From: Paenibacillus taiwanensis DSM 18679
GTDB taxonomy: Bacteria; Bacillota; Bacilli; Paenibacillales; Paenibacillaceae
DNA length: 64,000 bases
Reading direction: 5' to 3'
Assembly: GCF_000425125.1 (NCBI RefSeq)
Contig: NZ_AULE01000023.1
Coordinates: forward strand, 248,001-312,000
The notes beneath the pieces were generated by a model. That model had not been told where the DNA came from. It saw only the letters and a program-made list of their open reading frames with translations, and did no database searches. A program made the translations under genes and the position numbers. The stretch's first letter is position 1. Each line of letters begins with the position of its first letter. Of this stretch, positions 34,021-42,245 are shown piece after piece.

Positions 34021-34896
34021 ATGGAATTAATTCATAAGGTTATTCACAAAACGCGAATGTTTGGCGAATTGGTGATGTTCTCACACACTCTGTTTTCGCT
34101 GCCATTTGCGATCATATCGATGGTCTGGGCGGCACAAGGTGTGCCGTCTGGACATATTCTGCTCTGGTCGCTTATTGCTCTGGTCGCCGCGCGGAATGGA
34201 GCCAACGCCTTTAATCGTATCGTCGATCTGAAATTTGACGCTGCCAACCCGCGCACAGCGCATCGACACATGCCACGCAAGCTGCTGCTTGAACGTGAGG
34301 TGTACATCTTTGTCGTGGTGAACTTTGCCATCTTTATACTTGCAGCAGGGATGTTAAATGCATTGTGTTTATGGCTGTCGCCTGTTGCCATCGTGCTCAT
34401 TTGCTCTTATTCGTACACCAAGCGTTTTACTTGGCTGTGTCACTTGTATTTGGGCTTTACCATTGCTTCAGCCCCTGTTGGAGCGTGGTTTGCTGTTACT
34501 GGTGAATTTGCAGTGACACCGTTTGTGTTAGGCACGATTGTGATGTTGTGGATTGCTGGATTTGATATCATTTATGCTACACAGGATATTGAATTTGATA
34601 GCAAAACAGGATTGTGGAGTGTGCCGCGTGTATTCGGGCTGGAGGATGCTTTATTTATCTCACGAGCAATGCATATGGTTATGGTGCTGCTGCTGCTTGC
34701 CTTGTATTTGGTTCAGCCAGGTCTCGGCTGGTTGTACCTCACGGGCATCGGAATTGCGTGTTTGCTGTTGGCGATTGAACACAACATTATTAAGCCAGCC
34801 AGCCGCAAACGGATGAACGTAGCGTCATACAACTTAAACCAGATTATTAGTATGGTGATCTTGTTTTGTACGTTGACAGATCAATTTCTGTTGTAA
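34021..34896 (+). CDS. UbiA-family prenyltransferase, MqnP-like
   Basis: A 291-residue membrane protein with about eight helices. The two Asp-rich motifs that bind prenyl diphosphate and magnesium are NRIVDLKFD (65-73) and DIIYATQDIEFD (182-193). The NAFNRIVD...ANPRTAHR form and the FDIIYA..DIEFD block recall the ubiA_other/MqnP group of the futalosine pathway rather than MenA. In Listeria a prenyltransferase (DmkA) makes the demethylmenaquinone used for EET; this protein is the candidate counterpart. It ends the U32 operon at a strong terminator. Assignment to a specific ring substrate is not possible from sequence alone. Confidence 0.83.
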   Translation: MELIHKVIHKTRMFGELVMFSHTLFSLPFAIISMVWAAQGVPSGHILLWSLIALVAARNGANAFNRIVDLKFDAANPRTAHRHMPRKLLLEREVYIFVVVNFAIFILAAGMLNALCLWLSPVAIVLICSYSYTKRFTWLCHLYLGFTIASAPVGAWFAVTGEFAVTPFVLGTIVMLWIAGFDIIYATQDIEFDSKTGLWSVPRVFGLEDALFISRAMHMVMVLLLLALYLVQPGLGWLYLTGIGIACLLLAIEHNIIKPASRKRMNVASYNLNQIISMVILFCTLTDQFLL

Positions 34897-34971
34897 TGGA
34901 CAAGCTTTAACAGAAAACCAAACAAGTCGCATAGAGTATGGTGTTGGGTTTCGATTTAATAATAATGTTAC

Positions 34972-35015
34972 AAGGCTGAACCAAGGCAGGGATATGGCTT
35001 GGTTCAGCCTTTATT
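34972..35015 (+). terminator. Terminator of the U32-prenyltransferase operon
   Basis: A 14-base stem, AAGGCTGAACCAAG (34972-34985) with CTTGGTTCAGCCTT (34998-35011), followed by TATTGTTTT. Confidence 0.9.
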
Positions 35016-35085
35016 GTTTTACATACATAGATTTACGATGTATAGTGTATATAGGCATTAAAAATTCCAACATTAGGAATAGGCG

Positions 35086-35421
35086 GTGAGTAGGTTGAAG
35101 GTTAGCAAAGAATTGTTGAAAGGCAGTACAACAATGCTAGTTCTGTCCATGTTAGAGAAGGAGCCCATGTATGGGTACAAGCTAATTAAGAAGCTCGAAG
35201 CTGCCTCATCCGGCGTATTTGCCTTAAAGGAGGGCACGTTGTACCCCATTTTGCATGCACTGGAAAGTGACGGTGCTGTGGAGGCTGTATGGAGTGAAGC
35301 GGAAGGGCGCGCACGCAAGACTTATCAGATTACGGATAAGGGACGTAAACTGCTGCAAGAGAAGACAGGCGAATGGCAGTTGTTCCAGCGGTCCTTAAAT
35401 CAAGTGCTGGGGGAGGCATAG
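35086..35421 (+). CDS. PadR-family transcriptional regulator
   Basis: A 111-residue winged-helix repressor with the typical blocks TTMLVLSMLEKEPMYGYKLI, LKEGTLYPILHALESDGAVEA and YQITDKGRKLL. It belongs to the short PadR group (no long C-terminal domain). The start may be the GTG at 35086 or a TTG at 35095 that is better spaced from GGTGAG. It ends three bases before the SEDS-like membrane gene and probably regulates that two-gene unit. The inducing signal is unknown. Confidence 0.85.
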   Translation: MSRLKVSKELLKGSTTMLVLSMLEKEPMYGYKLIKKLEAASSGVFALKEGTLYPILHALESDGAVEAVWSEAEGRARKTYQITDKGRKLLQEKTGEWQLFQRSLNQVLGEA

Positions 35422-35424
35422 CGT

Positions 35425-36789
35425 GTGTGTATCGAAGCTGATAGTCAGCGTATGTGTGAGGAACGATTTGCTGCTTATGTGCAGGACGTGTTACAGCAAG
35501 TAAAGGCCAAGGAAATGCATAAGCAGATTGGTGATGAGCTGTTGGACCATTTGTGGTCTGCTCAAGAAGAAGCTGTAAGCAGTGGGCTCTCGGCGTTGGA
35601 AGCCGCCGAGAGCAGCATGAAGCAGATGGGGCCCGTCAAGGAGTTGGCAACAACCTTTAACCTTATTCACCGCCACCGGTGGCCTTGGGAAATATGGGGC
35701 CTTTTGGCTGTGTGGATTACGATCGGTCTACTTGCATTTATCTCCCACGAATTATCCGTTAATAGTATATCTTCCAAGTATGGAGGAGAGCATTCCTTTA
35801 TTGTTTCCCGAATCTTTTATTTAGCAGTAGGCATCATTATATTTACAGTCGCTGTTTTCATTCATTACCGCAGGTGGCTTCAGGCAGGCGTTTGGTTATA
35901 CGCTCTAATCTTAGGGGGCATTTTGTTAGCTAAAATATCGAGCTTTCGTGGACATATGGTAGGTTCAAGAAGTTATCTGGTGGCAGTTGGTCTATCGATA
36001 GATTTTGGGGCCGTGTCACCATTTGTATTTCTGCTTGCTTTTCTGCTTACGATCCATCATATCGGGAAATTACCTGTTCGAAAACATCGAATACTATTGC
36101 TCATTATGGGTTTCACGCCTATTTTGTTTTACGTGTACGAATATCGAATGTATCAACTCCTGTTCTATTTGCTTGGAATGGCAGGTTTGCTGCTGCTTCT
36201 AAAACGATATAAACTTTTGTTGTACGGGATAATCAGCCTTTGCATTGGTGGAGGTATCGTCGTATCCGCCAATGATGAACTGTTGAATTACATTACTCGG
36301 AGATTAGAGGGATGGCCTGCACATATTTTTGATCCTTCATTGGATTATGGGTACCGTACCATACGTGAAACGCTAGCATCAGCAGGATGGTGGGGAAATG
36401 GAATGAGCAGTCAGCTTCCTGTACCTCAAACTTTAAGTGATAATTTAAGTGTCTTTGTCGTGCATGCATTCGGTTGGTCAGCAGGGCTGCTCATGCTTGT
36501 TGTGATCGGGATGTTGATTTATAGCCTGCATCGTGCAGCACTAGCTGTACCAGACAGGCTGGGGCGGCTAATGATGCAGCTTGTTCCTATGCTGCTGTCC
36601 ATTAAGATCTTAATCTATGTATGCGGAATCATAGGCATCTTGCCTTTAAACGGTGGAGGGTTCCCTATGCTTGGGGCAGGCCACTCGGAGAGTATGAGCT
36701 GGTTGTTTATGTTTGGTGTATTTAGCAGTGTATATATACGCAAAGATATAATTCCGTTATTGCAAGACGATAGAGTACCGATAAGGTAG
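35425..36789 (+). CDS. FtsW/RodA/SpoVE (SEDS)-like protein with N-terminal permease-prefix domain
   Basis: A 454-residue protein. The first 80 residues are soluble and helical (EERFAAYVQDVLQQVKAKEMHKQIGDELLDHL...), like the HAAS/permease-prefix domain. Ten or so membrane helices follow. The region DPSLDYGYRTIRETLASAGWWGNG...VPQTLSDNLSVFVVHAFGW and the end GGFPMLGAGHSESM fit the SEDS glycosyltransferase pattern, including the loop that carries an essential Asp. SEDS proteins polymerise peptidoglycan with a partner PBP. The similarity is weak elsewhere, and no PBP gene adjoins. It starts at GTG three bases after the PadR stop. Confidence 0.72.
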   Translation: MCIEADSQRMCEERFAAYVQDVLQQVKAKEMHKQIGDELLDHLWSAQEEAVSSGLSALEAAESSMKQMGPVKELATTFNLIHRHRWPWEIWGLLAVWITIGLLAFISHELSVNSISSKYGGEHSFIVSRIFYLAVGIIIFTVAVFIHYRRWLQAGVWLYALILGGILLAKISSFRGHMVGSRSYLVAVGLSIDFGAVSPFVFLLAFLLTIHHIGKLPVRKHRILLLIMGFTPILFYVYEYRMYQLLFYLLGMAGLLLLLKRYKLLLYGIISLCIGGGIVVSANDELLNYITRRLEGWPAHIFDPSLDYGYRTIRETLASAGWWGNGMSSQLPVPQTLSDNLSVFVVHAFGWSAGLLMLVVIGMLIYSLHRAALAVPDRLGRLMMQLVPMLLSIKILIYVCGIIGILPLNGGGFPMLGAGHSESMSWLFMFGVFSSVYIRKDIIPLLQDDRVPIR

Positions 36790-36805
36790 CTGTTGCACAG
36801 CTAAT

Positions 36806-36845
36806 AAGCTGATAGTCGCTGATGTGCGTCTATCAGCTTGTATAT
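36806..36845. terminator. Terminator after the SEDS-like gene
   Basis: AAGCTGATAG (36806-36815) pairs with CTATCAGCTT (36830-36839). The T tract is weak. Confidence 0.55.
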
Positions 36846-36877
36846 AGCTACTGCCTGTGAGAGTAATGAAGTGCCAG

Positions 36878-37408
36878 TTACACCTTCGGGTTTAAACCCG
36901 ATGGAGTCGGCTCTTGCTCCATTGCATAATCGAAATCCTCGATATCATAGATCGGTACAGGAATTTCGTGTTCGATGATGCGGCTCACATATTCAAATTG
37001 GTCCGTTAATAACGGCGCCTGCTCGCGTATGCTCGTTAAGATGAGCTCCGTCTCAATCGGATCAAACACTTCACCATAGCGCATATTGTCCATCGCATTT
37101 ATGATGACGCAGGCAACATTGTTTTGCAATAGCAGCGGAGGGCTGCTGCGCCACGGTGCGCTAAGGGCTCGTTCAATCTTCTTTTTGTTGAGATCAGTTT
37201 CGAAGAAGCCAATCAAAGCATCCATCTGCTGCTTGGCCAGCCTATCTTCTTCCGGGTCTGGCATGACTCGCTCACCGCTTTGGCGCATTTCATATAGTTC
37301 TGCGATCGTCGTGTAAGGGATCAGAAATTGAACCGGTCTGTTGGGTACGAGCAGGTGACCGTATGCGGCTAACATAACTGCTTCAATGACAAATTGCCGA
37401 GTCTGCAC
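36878..37408 (-). CDS. Conserved protein of unknown function
   Basis: A 176-residue soluble protein that starts with GTG (VQTRQFVIEAVMLAAYG) eight bases after AAGGAGG. It ends in an acidic tail. Mixed alpha and beta content is likely; there is no signal peptide or membrane helix and no recognisable active site. It lies downstream of the prenyl diphosphate synthase gene on the same strand, but 240 bases and a terminator separate them. I do not recognise the family. Confidence 0.65.
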   Translation of the reverse strand: MQTRQFVIEAVMLAAYGHLLVPNRPVQFLIPYTTIAELYEMRQSGERVMPDPEEDRLAKQQMDALIGFFETDLNKKKIERALSAPWRSSPPLLLQNNVACVIINAMDNMRYGEVFDPIETELILTSIREQAPLLTDQFEYVSRIIEHEIPVPIYDIEDFDYAMEQEPTPSGLNPKV

Positions 37409-37607
37409 GGTCAAACCTCCTTTGTGATGTGACACATACACACCATTCCATAATAACACCATGCCCGATCACACGGAAGAGTAAACGGGGGAGTACGCCT
37501 GAGAGACGCAGCATGGTATTGGCGCGTGCATAGTGATGCCAGGGGAGTAGTCTTCGGTGCCACATAATTGTAACGCGTGGACTGACTGGGATATGAGATA
37601 TAAATAA

Positions 37608-37637
37608 CCGGACCTATCTTGTGAAAGACAGGCCCGG
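37608..37637 (-). terminator. Terminator after the prenyl diphosphate synthase gene
   Basis: On the minus strand CCGGGCCTGTCTT pairs with AAGATAGGTCCGG, followed by TTATTTAT. Confidence 0.75.
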
Positions 37638-37647
37638 ATGTCAACGA

Positions 37648-38643
37648 TTAATAAGTCCGTTCTTCAAAATAACGCCATAACGTCTGCAAATCACGATGGG
37701 CTGGATATGAAGCTAATTGCTCAGTAATGCTCCAGGCACGATTCATAAAGTGCTGACTTTGATCTAACGCGAGTCCTAACGCGCCACTGTCACGAATGAG
37801 TCCCACTGCTTCATCAAATTGCTCCACCGTGGAATCTGCCCCCAGTTGAAGCAGCTTTTTGCGTATATAAGGGTCCTCCATAGCCAGCATGGCGGGGAGT
37901 GTCACTTGTCCGTTACGCAAATCAGCTCCTGCTGGCTTGCCCAATGTATCGGCTGACTGCATGTAATCTAACACATCGTCGCGAACTTGGAAAGCCATGC
38001 CTAGTTGGTCGCCAAACTCGTGCAGCAGCTCGATAACTGCATCATCCGCGAGTCCGGCTTGTGCGCCTAGCTGTAAGGCCGTTGCCATCAGCAAGGCTGT
38101 TTTGTTACGTGTCTTTTCCCAATATTGTTCTAATGGGACATCGAATTTGTAACGCTGGTCCATCTGTTGGTATTCGCCAAGGCAAAGCTGCGTTGTCGTG
38201 ACGGCCGTAAGATCTTTAACGTAGTCTTCCAGATTGCCCTTTTGCTCAGTCAGCAATTCAACGACACGACACATCATATAGTTTCCGATAAAGACGGCTG
38301 TTTTCGGATCCGTCTTCTTGTGCAGGGCGGGTTGACCTCGTCTTGTGTCTGCCTGATCCAGAATGTCATCATGAATAAGTGACGCTGCATGTATGAATTC
38401 ACACACCGAAGCGAGACGATATACATTATTATTTTCAGGATCACTGCCGAAACGACTACCGACAATAACCATAATTGGACGCAATCGCTTACCGCCGGCT
38501 CGAACGAGTTCAATTACATTTCTTGTAATGACCGATCGTGAAGTCAAATCCTCATCGTAGGTTACAATCCGCTCCAGATCGCGGTTGATACGCTTTAACG
38601 AAACGTGAAGTTGATCCGCCAAAGAGAGGCTAGATAACATCAT
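37648..38643 (-). CDS. Long-chain trans-prenyl diphosphate synthase, large subunit (HepT/DmkB-like)
   Basis: A 331-residue trans-isoprenyl diphosphate synthase: GGKRLRP, first Asp-rich motif LIHDDILDQADTRRG, GNYMMCR and second motif QVRDDVLDY. The residues before the first Asp motif are small (AASL), which fits a long product. The protein should extend FPP to a heptaprenyl-type chain for a quinone tail. Its start overlaps the preceding small gene by 14 bases. In Listeria DmkB plays this part in the EET quinone branch. The nearby ndh2 and pplA genes support the same role here. Confidence 0.88.
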   Translation of the reverse strand: MMLSSLSLADQLHVSLKRINRDLERIVTYDEDLTSRSVITRNVIELVRAGGKRLRPIMVIVGSRFGSDPENNNVYRLASVCEFIHAASLIHDDILDQADTRRGQPALHKKTDPKTAVFIGNYMMCRVVELLTEQKGNLEDYVKDLTAVTTTQLCLGEYQQMDQRYKFDVPLEQYWEKTRNKTALLMATALQLGAQAGLADDAVIELLHEFGDQLGMAFQVRDDVLDYMQSADTLGKPAGADLRNGQVTLPAMLAMEDPYIRKKLLQLGADSTVEQFDEAVGLIRDSGALGLALDQSQHFMNRAWSITEQLASYPAHRDLQTLWRYFEERTY

Positions 38644-39112
38644 ACGTCACCTGCTTAAAGCGCTGCGTGGACTTGTATCGACGCAAGTATCGTTTCGATA
38701 CGAATCTGCACAATCGCTGGTGAAGTTGCGTTTCTATGGTGCGGGAGCCTTCTGCCCGGCGAATTTGCACAAGCTTCATCGTCTTTGCCAAGTCGGCAAT
38801 AAGGTCAACGAATCCATGCCGCAGTGCAAATTGCAAATAGAAGCTTTGCAAGAAGTCTCCATCCAGTACGCCACGTCCGACGTGATCCGGATGAGTTGGC
38901 AGATGATCATGGCTGCGAATGGACTGAAGCAACAGCCAATAACAGCCTAGGAGCACTCGACGGTCTTGCTGCTCCATGTCATAACCGACTAACACCTCTG
39001 CCATGTCCAGCAGGATAGGCTCGTCTGCGCCCGCATTCAAATGAATTCCCGTTTGCGCAGGAAGTTCTTGCATTAGAAGTTGGTTCGTTTCTTGTAAGAG
39101 TTGCCGGTTCAT
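38630..39112 (-). CDS. Probable small subunit of heterodimeric prenyl diphosphate synthase (HepS/HexA-like)
   Basis: A 160-residue helical protein. The block GVLDGDFLQSFYLQFALRHGFVDLIADLAKTM recalls HepS of the Bacillus heptaprenyl synthase, where a GDYYSG..YY.L segment lies at the same place. At 160 residues it is shorter than Bacillus HepS (about 250) and nearer the small subunit HexA of Micrococcus (about 140). No Asp-rich motif is present, as expected for a chain-length partner. Overlap of 14 bases with the large subunit gene indicates translational coupling. The assignment rests on pattern and position and is not certain. Confidence 0.6.
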   Translation of the reverse strand: MNRQLLQETNQLLMQELPAQTGIHLNAGADEPILLDMAEVLVGYDMEQQDRRVLLGCYWLLLQSIRSHDHLPTHPDHVGRGVLDGDFLQSFYLQFALRHGFVDLIADLAKTMKLVQIRRAEGSRTIETQLHQRLCRFVSKRYLRRYKSTQRFKQVTYDVI

Positions 39113-39140
39113 GGGAACCCCCCGCTTCCCTTAGAAATAA

Positions 39141-39175
39141 GTAAAGTAATGTGCAACATGTACACATTACTTTAC
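39141..39175. repeat. Perfect 13-bp inverted repeat with 9-base spacer
   Basis: GTAAAGTAATGTG (39141-39153) and CACATTACTTTAC (39163-39175) lie between the ndh2 stop and the small-subunit start. It is either the ndh2 terminator (weak T tract on the minus strand) or an operator for the synthase genes. Confidence 0.6.
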
Positions 39176-39208
39176 GTTTATCGAGTGAAGCCTATTCTTA
39201 TTTACGTA

Positions 39209-41083
39209 TTAATCCGTATAAAGGTACCATTTTTTGACGAACGGAACTTTCTTCCACATCCGTTTCAGGCGTGGGTACAAGTAGTAGTCCAGACCAAGCG
39301 TGCTGCCGGAACCACCGATCAGTGCGAAAGCACCGAAGACATACCATAACATCTCATATGGAGCCATACCGGATGTATAGATCATAACACCCATTGCAAT
39401 GGTACCAAGTGAAGCGATTGCCGTAAACAGACCTAGAATCAGCATAGCGCCGAATACAATCTCTGCAATAACCATACCGGTTTGGAAGAAATGAGCCAAT
39501 CCAGTAAATCCACCATCAGCTGTATAGAAGAACGTATCCATAGACCAGTCAACCATGTTCTTGATAAAACCTGGAACCGGAATCGCCTCAACTGCTGTTT
39601 TTGCACCTTCAACTGCGGAAGCTGCTGTATGTGCGTCAACGGTTTCCTTAACGGCGTCAATTGCCTGAGAAGCTCCAGTGGTACCATCTGTAACCTTAGC
39701 AGGAATCAAGAAGATCTTGCTTGGATCAGTAATAACCTTTTGTAATTTCTCAATGCCTTCTAGCAGCCATTTACCACCGATAAAGATACGAAGTGGCACT
39801 AACCAGAAGTTAGGCGAACGCATAGCCAAGTGACCGCCTACAAAGCTGCGATTATTTTTCACACGGAAAAATTCGTGAATCTTGTAAGACCATACTTTGT
39901 AGAAACCAAGCACCTGAATAAAGTAAACCATGTTGATCAGATGTTTAAAGAGCATAGCCATAAAGCCCGTGCAGTTAAACATCTTGCCAGGCATACCAAC
40001 AGAAGCTACGCCGTAACGACCACCGATACATACCATCGTGCCGTGGAAGGTCGGTTTATACGATTTTTTCGTACCATTTTTAATATCAGCTGTAATATTA
40101 TGTGCAATTATTCCAGCGGAATGCTCCGCATTTTCTACCATCTGCGGTACAGGACGTTCTTCGCCTTCTGGGATGTAGAAAATGTTGTCACCTACGACAT
40201 ACACATTTTCATGATCAACAGATTGCAGCTTATCATTAGTTACGATACGTTTACGACCGTTCTGTTGAACATCCAGATTGCCAACAAGCTCGGAGCCTTC
40301 GACACCAGCAGTCCATACGACCGTTTGCGCTTTAACGTCACCTTTGTCACCAAGCACGACAGAGTTTTCGGTCACGCCTGTAATTTTAGCACTTGTAATC
40401 ATTTCTACATTCATCTTGGTCAAATACTTCTCAGCCTTCTTAATCAGCTTGTCCGGCAAGATTGGCAAAATTTTAGGTGCCATATCAGCTACAACAAGAC
40501 GAACTTCAGAAGGATCAACGTGGAACTCATGGCAGAGCTCTTCACGATATTCAGCAATTTCACCAATTAATTCGACACCCGTAAAGCCTGCACCAACGAC
40601 TACAAAGGTGAGCATTTCTTTACGCATCTCTGCATTTAGTTCTTTGGTCGCTTTCATGAACATGTCACGAATTTGGCGTTTCAAAAGAACAGCATCCTCA
40701 AAAGACCAGAGCGTCATGGAATGCTCTTCTGCACCTGGAATACCAAAGAAGGAAGGCTTACATCCGGTACCGATAACTAGATAATCATAATCATAAGATT
40801 GTTTGCGGCCTTTAAGTGATTTCCCGTTAAAGTCAATGTTAGTAACTTCATCTAACACTACATCTACTTTACGACCCGCAAAAATTTGCTTCAAATCCAT
40901 TTTGATGGCATCTTCATCGACTCGGCACGCTGCGACTTCATGCAGCTCTGTCATCATCGTATGGTAAGGTTTGCGGTCAATCAGCGTGATGCTGACGTCT
41001 TTGTCTTTATTTAGACGTTTAGCCAGCTTCTTCGCTGTGAGAACACCACCATATCCGCCGCCCAATACAACGATCTTTTTCAT
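39209..41083 (-). CDS. ndh2: Type II NADH dehydrogenase with C-terminal membrane extension (Ndh2)
   Basis: A 624-residue protein. Residues 1-400 are a full NDH-2: FAD motif VVLGGGYGGVLTAKK, NADH motif FVVVGAGFTGVE, VWTAGV and YVVGDN. After residue 430 comes an extension (LVPLRIFIGGKWLLEGIEK and four or so further helices to the end) of the DoxX type. Normal NDH-2 is about 400 residues and only peripheral. The extended form is the hallmark of Ndh2 in the Listeria EET locus, which feeds NADH electrons to demethylmenaquinone. It lies 212 bases after pplA on the same strand and before the prenyl synthase genes. The N-terminal MKKI start is clear. Confidence 0.92.
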   Translation of the reverse strand: MKKIVVLGGGYGGVLTAKKLAKRLNKDKDVSITLIDRKPYHTMMTELHEVAACRVDEDAIKMDLKQIFAGRKVDVVLDEVTNIDFNGKSLKGRKQSYDYDYLVIGTGCKPSFFGIPGAEEHSMTLWSFEDAVLLKRQIRDMFMKATKELNAEMRKEMLTFVVVGAGFTGVELIGEIAEYREELCHEFHVDPSEVRLVVADMAPKILPILPDKLIKKAEKYLTKMNVEMITSAKITGVTENSVVLGDKGDVKAQTVVWTAGVEGSELVGNLDVQQNGRKRIVTNDKLQSVDHENVYVVGDNIFYIPEGEERPVPQMVENAEHSAGIIAHNITADIKNGTKKSYKPTFHGTMVCIGGRYGVASVGMPGKMFNCTGFMAMLFKHLINMVYFIQVLGFYKVWSYKIHEFFRVKNNRSFVGGHLAMRSPNFWLVPLRIFIGGKWLLEGIEKLQKVITDPSKIFLIPAKVTDGTTGASQAIDAVKETVDAHTAASAVEGAKTAVEAIPVPGFIKNMVDWSMDTFFYTADGGFTGLAHFFQTGMVIAEIVFGAMLILGLFTAIASLGTIAMGVMIYTSGMAPYEMLWYVFGAFALIGGSGSTLGLDYYLYPRLKRMWKKVPFVKKWYLYTD

Positions 41084-41133
41084 GGTTTTGTTTCACCCCT
41101 GCTGTGAAATTTAAAATTTAGTATAGTCTCCAT

Positions 41134-41160
41134 AATTTAAATACAAAAGATTTAAATTTA
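41134..41160. promoter_or_regulatory. AT-rich inverted repeat before ndh2
   Basis: AATTTAAAT (41134-41142) and TTTAAATTTA (41151-41160) closely match the element at 30502-30529 in arms and spacing (one base difference). It lies 51 bases before the ndh2 start. Confidence 0.35.
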
Positions 41161-41295
41161 AGCTACATGTTATCAAGAATGGAGCCCCGCCGCAGAAAAA
41201 GCTGTGATGTTTTCCACACTAGGTGTAATTCATACGCTTTTTTATGCAACGGAGCTGCCAATAGTCTGCTTCTGTATACTTAGACTAGAAATGAA

Positions 41296-42147
41296 TTATT
41301 TTGCAGAAGCGAGTGCTTCTTGAGCCAATTTAACAAATCCGCCTACATGGACTGATACACCTGTTACTGCATCTTGTGTACCATCTTCTTTAACGACAAG
41401 CGCCGCAGGATCTTGTTTTGCGATCAACTCATCTTCCATTTTTTTAGCTTGCTCATGCCAGTTCATACCGTAAGTACCAGCAATGGATTTTTGTTTTTTT
41501 GTTTCTTTACCATCTTTGTTGATGTTATCCCAGTTAGCTGCAACGATTTGTCCGTTAAATACTGTTACATCAACTGTTTCTTTCCAACCTTTATCGTCAA
41601 AATCTTTGCCTTCAGCATGGTATCCGCCATCTTTGAATTGACCTGCTTCAACAGGGCCTGCTGCCAATGCTTGGTCAGCCAAAGTAACAAAATCACCTAC
41701 GTGAATGGATACGCCAGACACAGCATCTGTTTTGCCTTCTTTAACTGCGATTGCTTTAGGATCTTGCTTTTCAATAAGTGCATCTTCCATTTTTTTAGCT
41801 TGCTCGTGCCATTCGGATTGAGCACCGCCTGCTTTCATGCCATATTTGCCGGATTCAGAAAGTTGTTTTTTAGTATCGCCGGCTGTTTTTGTGTTAGCGC
41901 CATCCCAATTAACAGCTGTAATTTTGCCGTCTTTTACTTCAAGTTTGACCATGTACATCCAGCCTTTATCATCTGGTGTACCTTTAGCAAAGTAGTTGCC
42001 GTCTTTATATTGACCTTGCTCTGCACCTGCAGATGGTGTTTCAGTTGATGTTTCTGGTTGTTTAGCTTCTTCTTTTGCTCCACCACATCCTGCTAGAAGA
42101 CCAAATGCCAATACTGCTGTACAAAGCAATGCTAATTTCTTTTTCAT
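41296..42147 (-). CDS. pplA: Two-domain FMN-binding lipoprotein (PplA-like)
   Basis: A 283-residue lipoprotein: signal with lipobox LLAGC near residue 21, a Thr/Glu/Ala linker, then two FMN-binding domains of about 110 residues each (QYKDGNYFAKG and QFKDGGYHAEG starts, each with DDKGWM or DDKGWK and WHEQAKKMEDALI or ELI). Flavinylation motifs are DAVSGVS (141-147) and DAVTGVS (259-265); the acceptor would be Ser rather than Thr, and Val replaces the usual Ala. In Listeria PplA carries electrons from the membrane to outside acceptors. It lies before ndh2 on the same strand. GGTGGAG precedes the ATG. Confidence 0.92.
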   Translation of the reverse strand: MKKKLALLCTAVLAFGLLAGCGGAKEEAKQPETSTETPSAGAEQGQYKDGNYFAKGTPDDKGWMYMVKLEVKDGKITAVNWDGANTKTAGDTKKQLSESGKYGMKAGGAQSEWHEQAKKMEDALIEKQDPKAIAVKEGKTDAVSGVSIHVGDFVTLADQALAAGPVEAGQFKDGGYHAEGKDFDDKGWKETVDVTVFNGQIVAANWDNINKDGKETKKQKSIAGTYGMNWHEQAKKMEDELIAKQDPAALVVKEDGTQDAVTGVSVHVGGFVKLAQEALASAK

Positions 42148-42245
42148 CTTACATCTCCACCTTTTGTTTTGGAAAATTTTTTTGTTTTGAAGATCGTTGA
42201 GTAAAATATACTTTGTGAAAATTTTATCTAACTAGCCACAAGTAC

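Noticed and set aside
39830-40570. Long open frame (246 codons) on the plus strand
   Set aside because: It lies wholly antisense to ndh2, has no ribosome site, and its protein is a Phe/Asn/His-rich mirror of the real gene.
41374-42048. Open frame of 224 codons opposite pplA
   Set aside because: Antisense to a clear two-domain lipoprotein; Cys- and Phe-rich translation with no family features.
42213-42230. Rex-like site downstream of the pplA promoter
   Set aside because: TTGTGAA is a perfect left half, but the right half is TTATCTA, so two of the key bases are lost.
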